NCBI RefSeq assembly: GCF_007559005.1
Contig: NZ_CP041763.1
Span: 186,001-250,000, forward strand
Direction of reading: 5' to 3'
From: Gordonia zhaorongruii
Lineage (GTDB): Bacteria; Actinomycetota; Actinomycetes; Mycobacteriales; Mycobacteriaceae
DNA: 64,000 nt
The notes beneath the pieces were generated by a model. The model saw only the letters and a list, made by a program, of their open reading frames with translations. It did not search any database and was not told where the DNA came from. This document shows, one piece after another, positions 63,015-64,000 of the stretch; position 1 is the stretch's first letter, and each line of letters begins with the position of its first letter. The translations under genes and the position numbers were made by a program.

Positions 63015-63581
63015 GTGCTGTTATCAGATCGCGACATCCGCGCGGACATCGAGGGCGGCCGACTCGGCATCGACCCGTTCGACTCTGCGCTGGTTCAACC
63101 ATCGAGCGTCGACGTCCGGCTCGACGGACTGTTCCGCGTGTTCAACAACACCAAGTACACGCATATCGATCCTGCTCAGCGGCAGGACGAGCTGACCACA
63201 CTGGTCGAGCCGGCGGCGGGGGAGCCGTTCGTCTTGCATCCGGGTGAGTTCGTGCTCGGGTCGACCCTCGAGGTGTGCTCACTGCCCGACGACCTGGCGG
63301 GACGGCTCGAAGGCAAGTCGTCACTGGGCAGGCTGGGGCTCCTCACACACTCGACCGCCGGGTTCATCGATCCGGGGTTCTCCGGTCACATCACCCTGGA
63401 ACTGTCGAACGTGGCGAATCTGCCGATCACGCTGTGGCCGGGAATGAAGATCGGGCAGCTCTGCCTCTTCCGGCTGTCCAGCCCTGCCGAGAACCCGTAC
63501 GGAAGCGCCACCACGGGCTCCAAGTATCAGGGCCAACGCGGACCGACGCCTTCCAAGGCCTACCTGAACTTCACGAGCTGA
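63015..63581 (+). CDS. dcd: dCTP deaminase
   Basis: This 188-residue trimeric enzyme of the dUTPase fold deaminates dCTP to dUTP. It shows [49 protein letters not shown] and [10 protein letters not shown]. In mycobacteria the orthologue also hydrolyses dUTP to dUMP, so bifunctionality is possible. The GTG at 63015 follows TAACCT by exactly 6 nt with no Shine-Dalgarno: a clear leaderless start. Confidence 0.95.
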   Translation: MLLSDRDIRADIEGGRLGIDPFDSALVQPSSVDVRLDGLFRVFNNTKYTHIDPAQRQDELTTLVEPAAGEPFVLHPGEFVLGSTLEVCSLPDDLAGRLEGKSSLGRLGLLTHSTAGFIDPGFSGHITLELSNVANLPITLWPGMKIGQLCLFRLSSPAENPYGSATTGSKYQGQRGPTPSKAYLNFTS

Positions 63582-63585
63582 CGGC

Positions 63586-64000
63586 ATGAGCGCACAGGGG
63601 GGACTTGGATGGCTCGGCGGATTCGCGATTCCGTCGGCGCCATCGGGCGCGGTGCTCGCACTCGGATTCGGTGATGATGGAATCTGGCTGGCCCGGATCA
63701 CGGGTAGGCCGGTGGGCGGGGAGGCCCGTGTCATCAACGCGATCGTCGAACCTCGCATCGTGCCGCGCGTGCTCGACATGCGGGTCGCCGGCGAACTGTA
63801 CGAGAGCGGCAGGATTGACGAAGCATCAGATCCGGCGGTGTTCGAAGAGCTGACCGAACTGGTCAGGCGCGCACGTACCGGAATGGGCAACCGCGACAGC
63901 ATCCTCGTCATGGGCACGCACGCGCTCCGGTTCGTGTCGGTGAAACGCGAGGAGATCATCGAGGGCACCGTGCCCGAGGTGAATCGTCTGCACGGGATGA
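63586..64000 (+). CDS. Protein of unknown function, C-terminus missing (runs off right edge)
   Basis: 138 residues are visible from the ATG at 63586, 4 nt after the dcd stop, so it is probably co-transcribed with dcd. The N-terminus is Gly/Ala-rich (GGLGWLGGFAIPSAPSGA), followed by alternating beta and alpha segments (GEARVINAIVEPRIVPRVLDMRVAG, ELTELVRRARTGMG, ILVMGTHALRFVSVKREEI). I do not recognise a family from this part. Confidence 0.7.
   Translation, partial: MSAQGGLGWLGGFAIPSAPSGAVLALGFGDDGIWLARITGRPVGGEARVINAIVEPRIVPRVLDMRVAGELYESGRIDEASDPAVFEELTELVRRARTGMGNRDSILVMGTHALRFVSVKREEIIEGTVPEVNRLHGM

Overview
The window is about 64 kb of GC-rich actinobacterial chromosome. Several genes point to a mycolic-acid-containing member of the Mycobacteriales (Gordonia, Williamsia, Tsukamurella or Rhodococcus type; the genus cannot be fixed from sequence alone). 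These are an antigen-85-like mycolyltransferase, PknG with its glnH/glnX partners, a LigC plus LigD-type primase-polymerase pair, and LysG/LysE. Many genes have a TANNNT -10 hexamer 6-8 nt before the start codon and no Shine-Dalgarno, the hallmark of leaderless mRNAs in this order. I see no insertion sequence, prophage, CRISPR array or rRNA. The window reads as ordinary core chromosome with a few accessory modules.

1-9.4 kb: a truncated FAD oxidoreductase, a D-2-hydroxyacid dehydrogenase, a divergent DUF5997 / effector-domain-only LysR-like pair, a LysR regulator with a translationally coupled methyltransferase facing a YeiH-type exporter, and an aldehyde dehydrogenase-DUF779 operon behind a GAF-domain regulator. 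9.5-15.5 kb: a six-gene operon with an ABC-2 exporter, a DesK/DesR-like two-component system, an acyltransferase-3 membrane protein and a conserved unknown. 15.5-25.9 kb: thioesterase, mycolyltransferase, aromatic aminotransferase (pat), three tRNA genes, tyrA, tadA with its partner, and a divergent ddl/murF pair.

25.9-29.3 kb: tgt (queuosine insertion) and gluQ (glutamylation of queuosine), with a D-threonine-aldolase-like enzyme between them. The Tgt lacks the three zinc cysteines of the classical enzyme. 29.3-35.1 kb: Tat-exported phospholipase C, the ligC-polD operon, a small intergenic repeat cluster, a VOC protein and an AraC regulator. 35.3-40.8 kb: pknG-glnH-glnX next to a Nudix gene, the same arrangement as Mycobacterium tuberculosis Rv0410c-Rv0413. 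41.4-44.2 kb: thiE diverging from a TPP riboswitch-controlled thiO-thiS-thiG operon.

44.3-53.2 kb: a DMT-like membrane protein diverging from an orphan ATP-grasp enzyme, a hydrolase, lysE/lysG, two Tat-exported phosphatases, and an SPFH plus Arc-type cassette. 53.2-57.0 kb: a secreted GH1 enzyme and an ascorbate-family PTS (IIC and fused IIAB). 57.0-58.7 kb: a HEAT-repeat protein and a MerR-HEAT fusion regulator behind a 19-bp-spacer promoter. The remainder holds an SCO6745-family protein, a PRC-barrel/DUF2382 stress protein, an AT-richer intergenic stretch, a secreted beta-propeller protein, tRNA-Gly, dcd and a truncated unknown gene.

The best candidates for something undescribed are the zinc-site-less Tgt, the ddl/murF pair outside a cell-wall cluster, the HEAT/MerR-HEAT operon and the DUF5997 pair.
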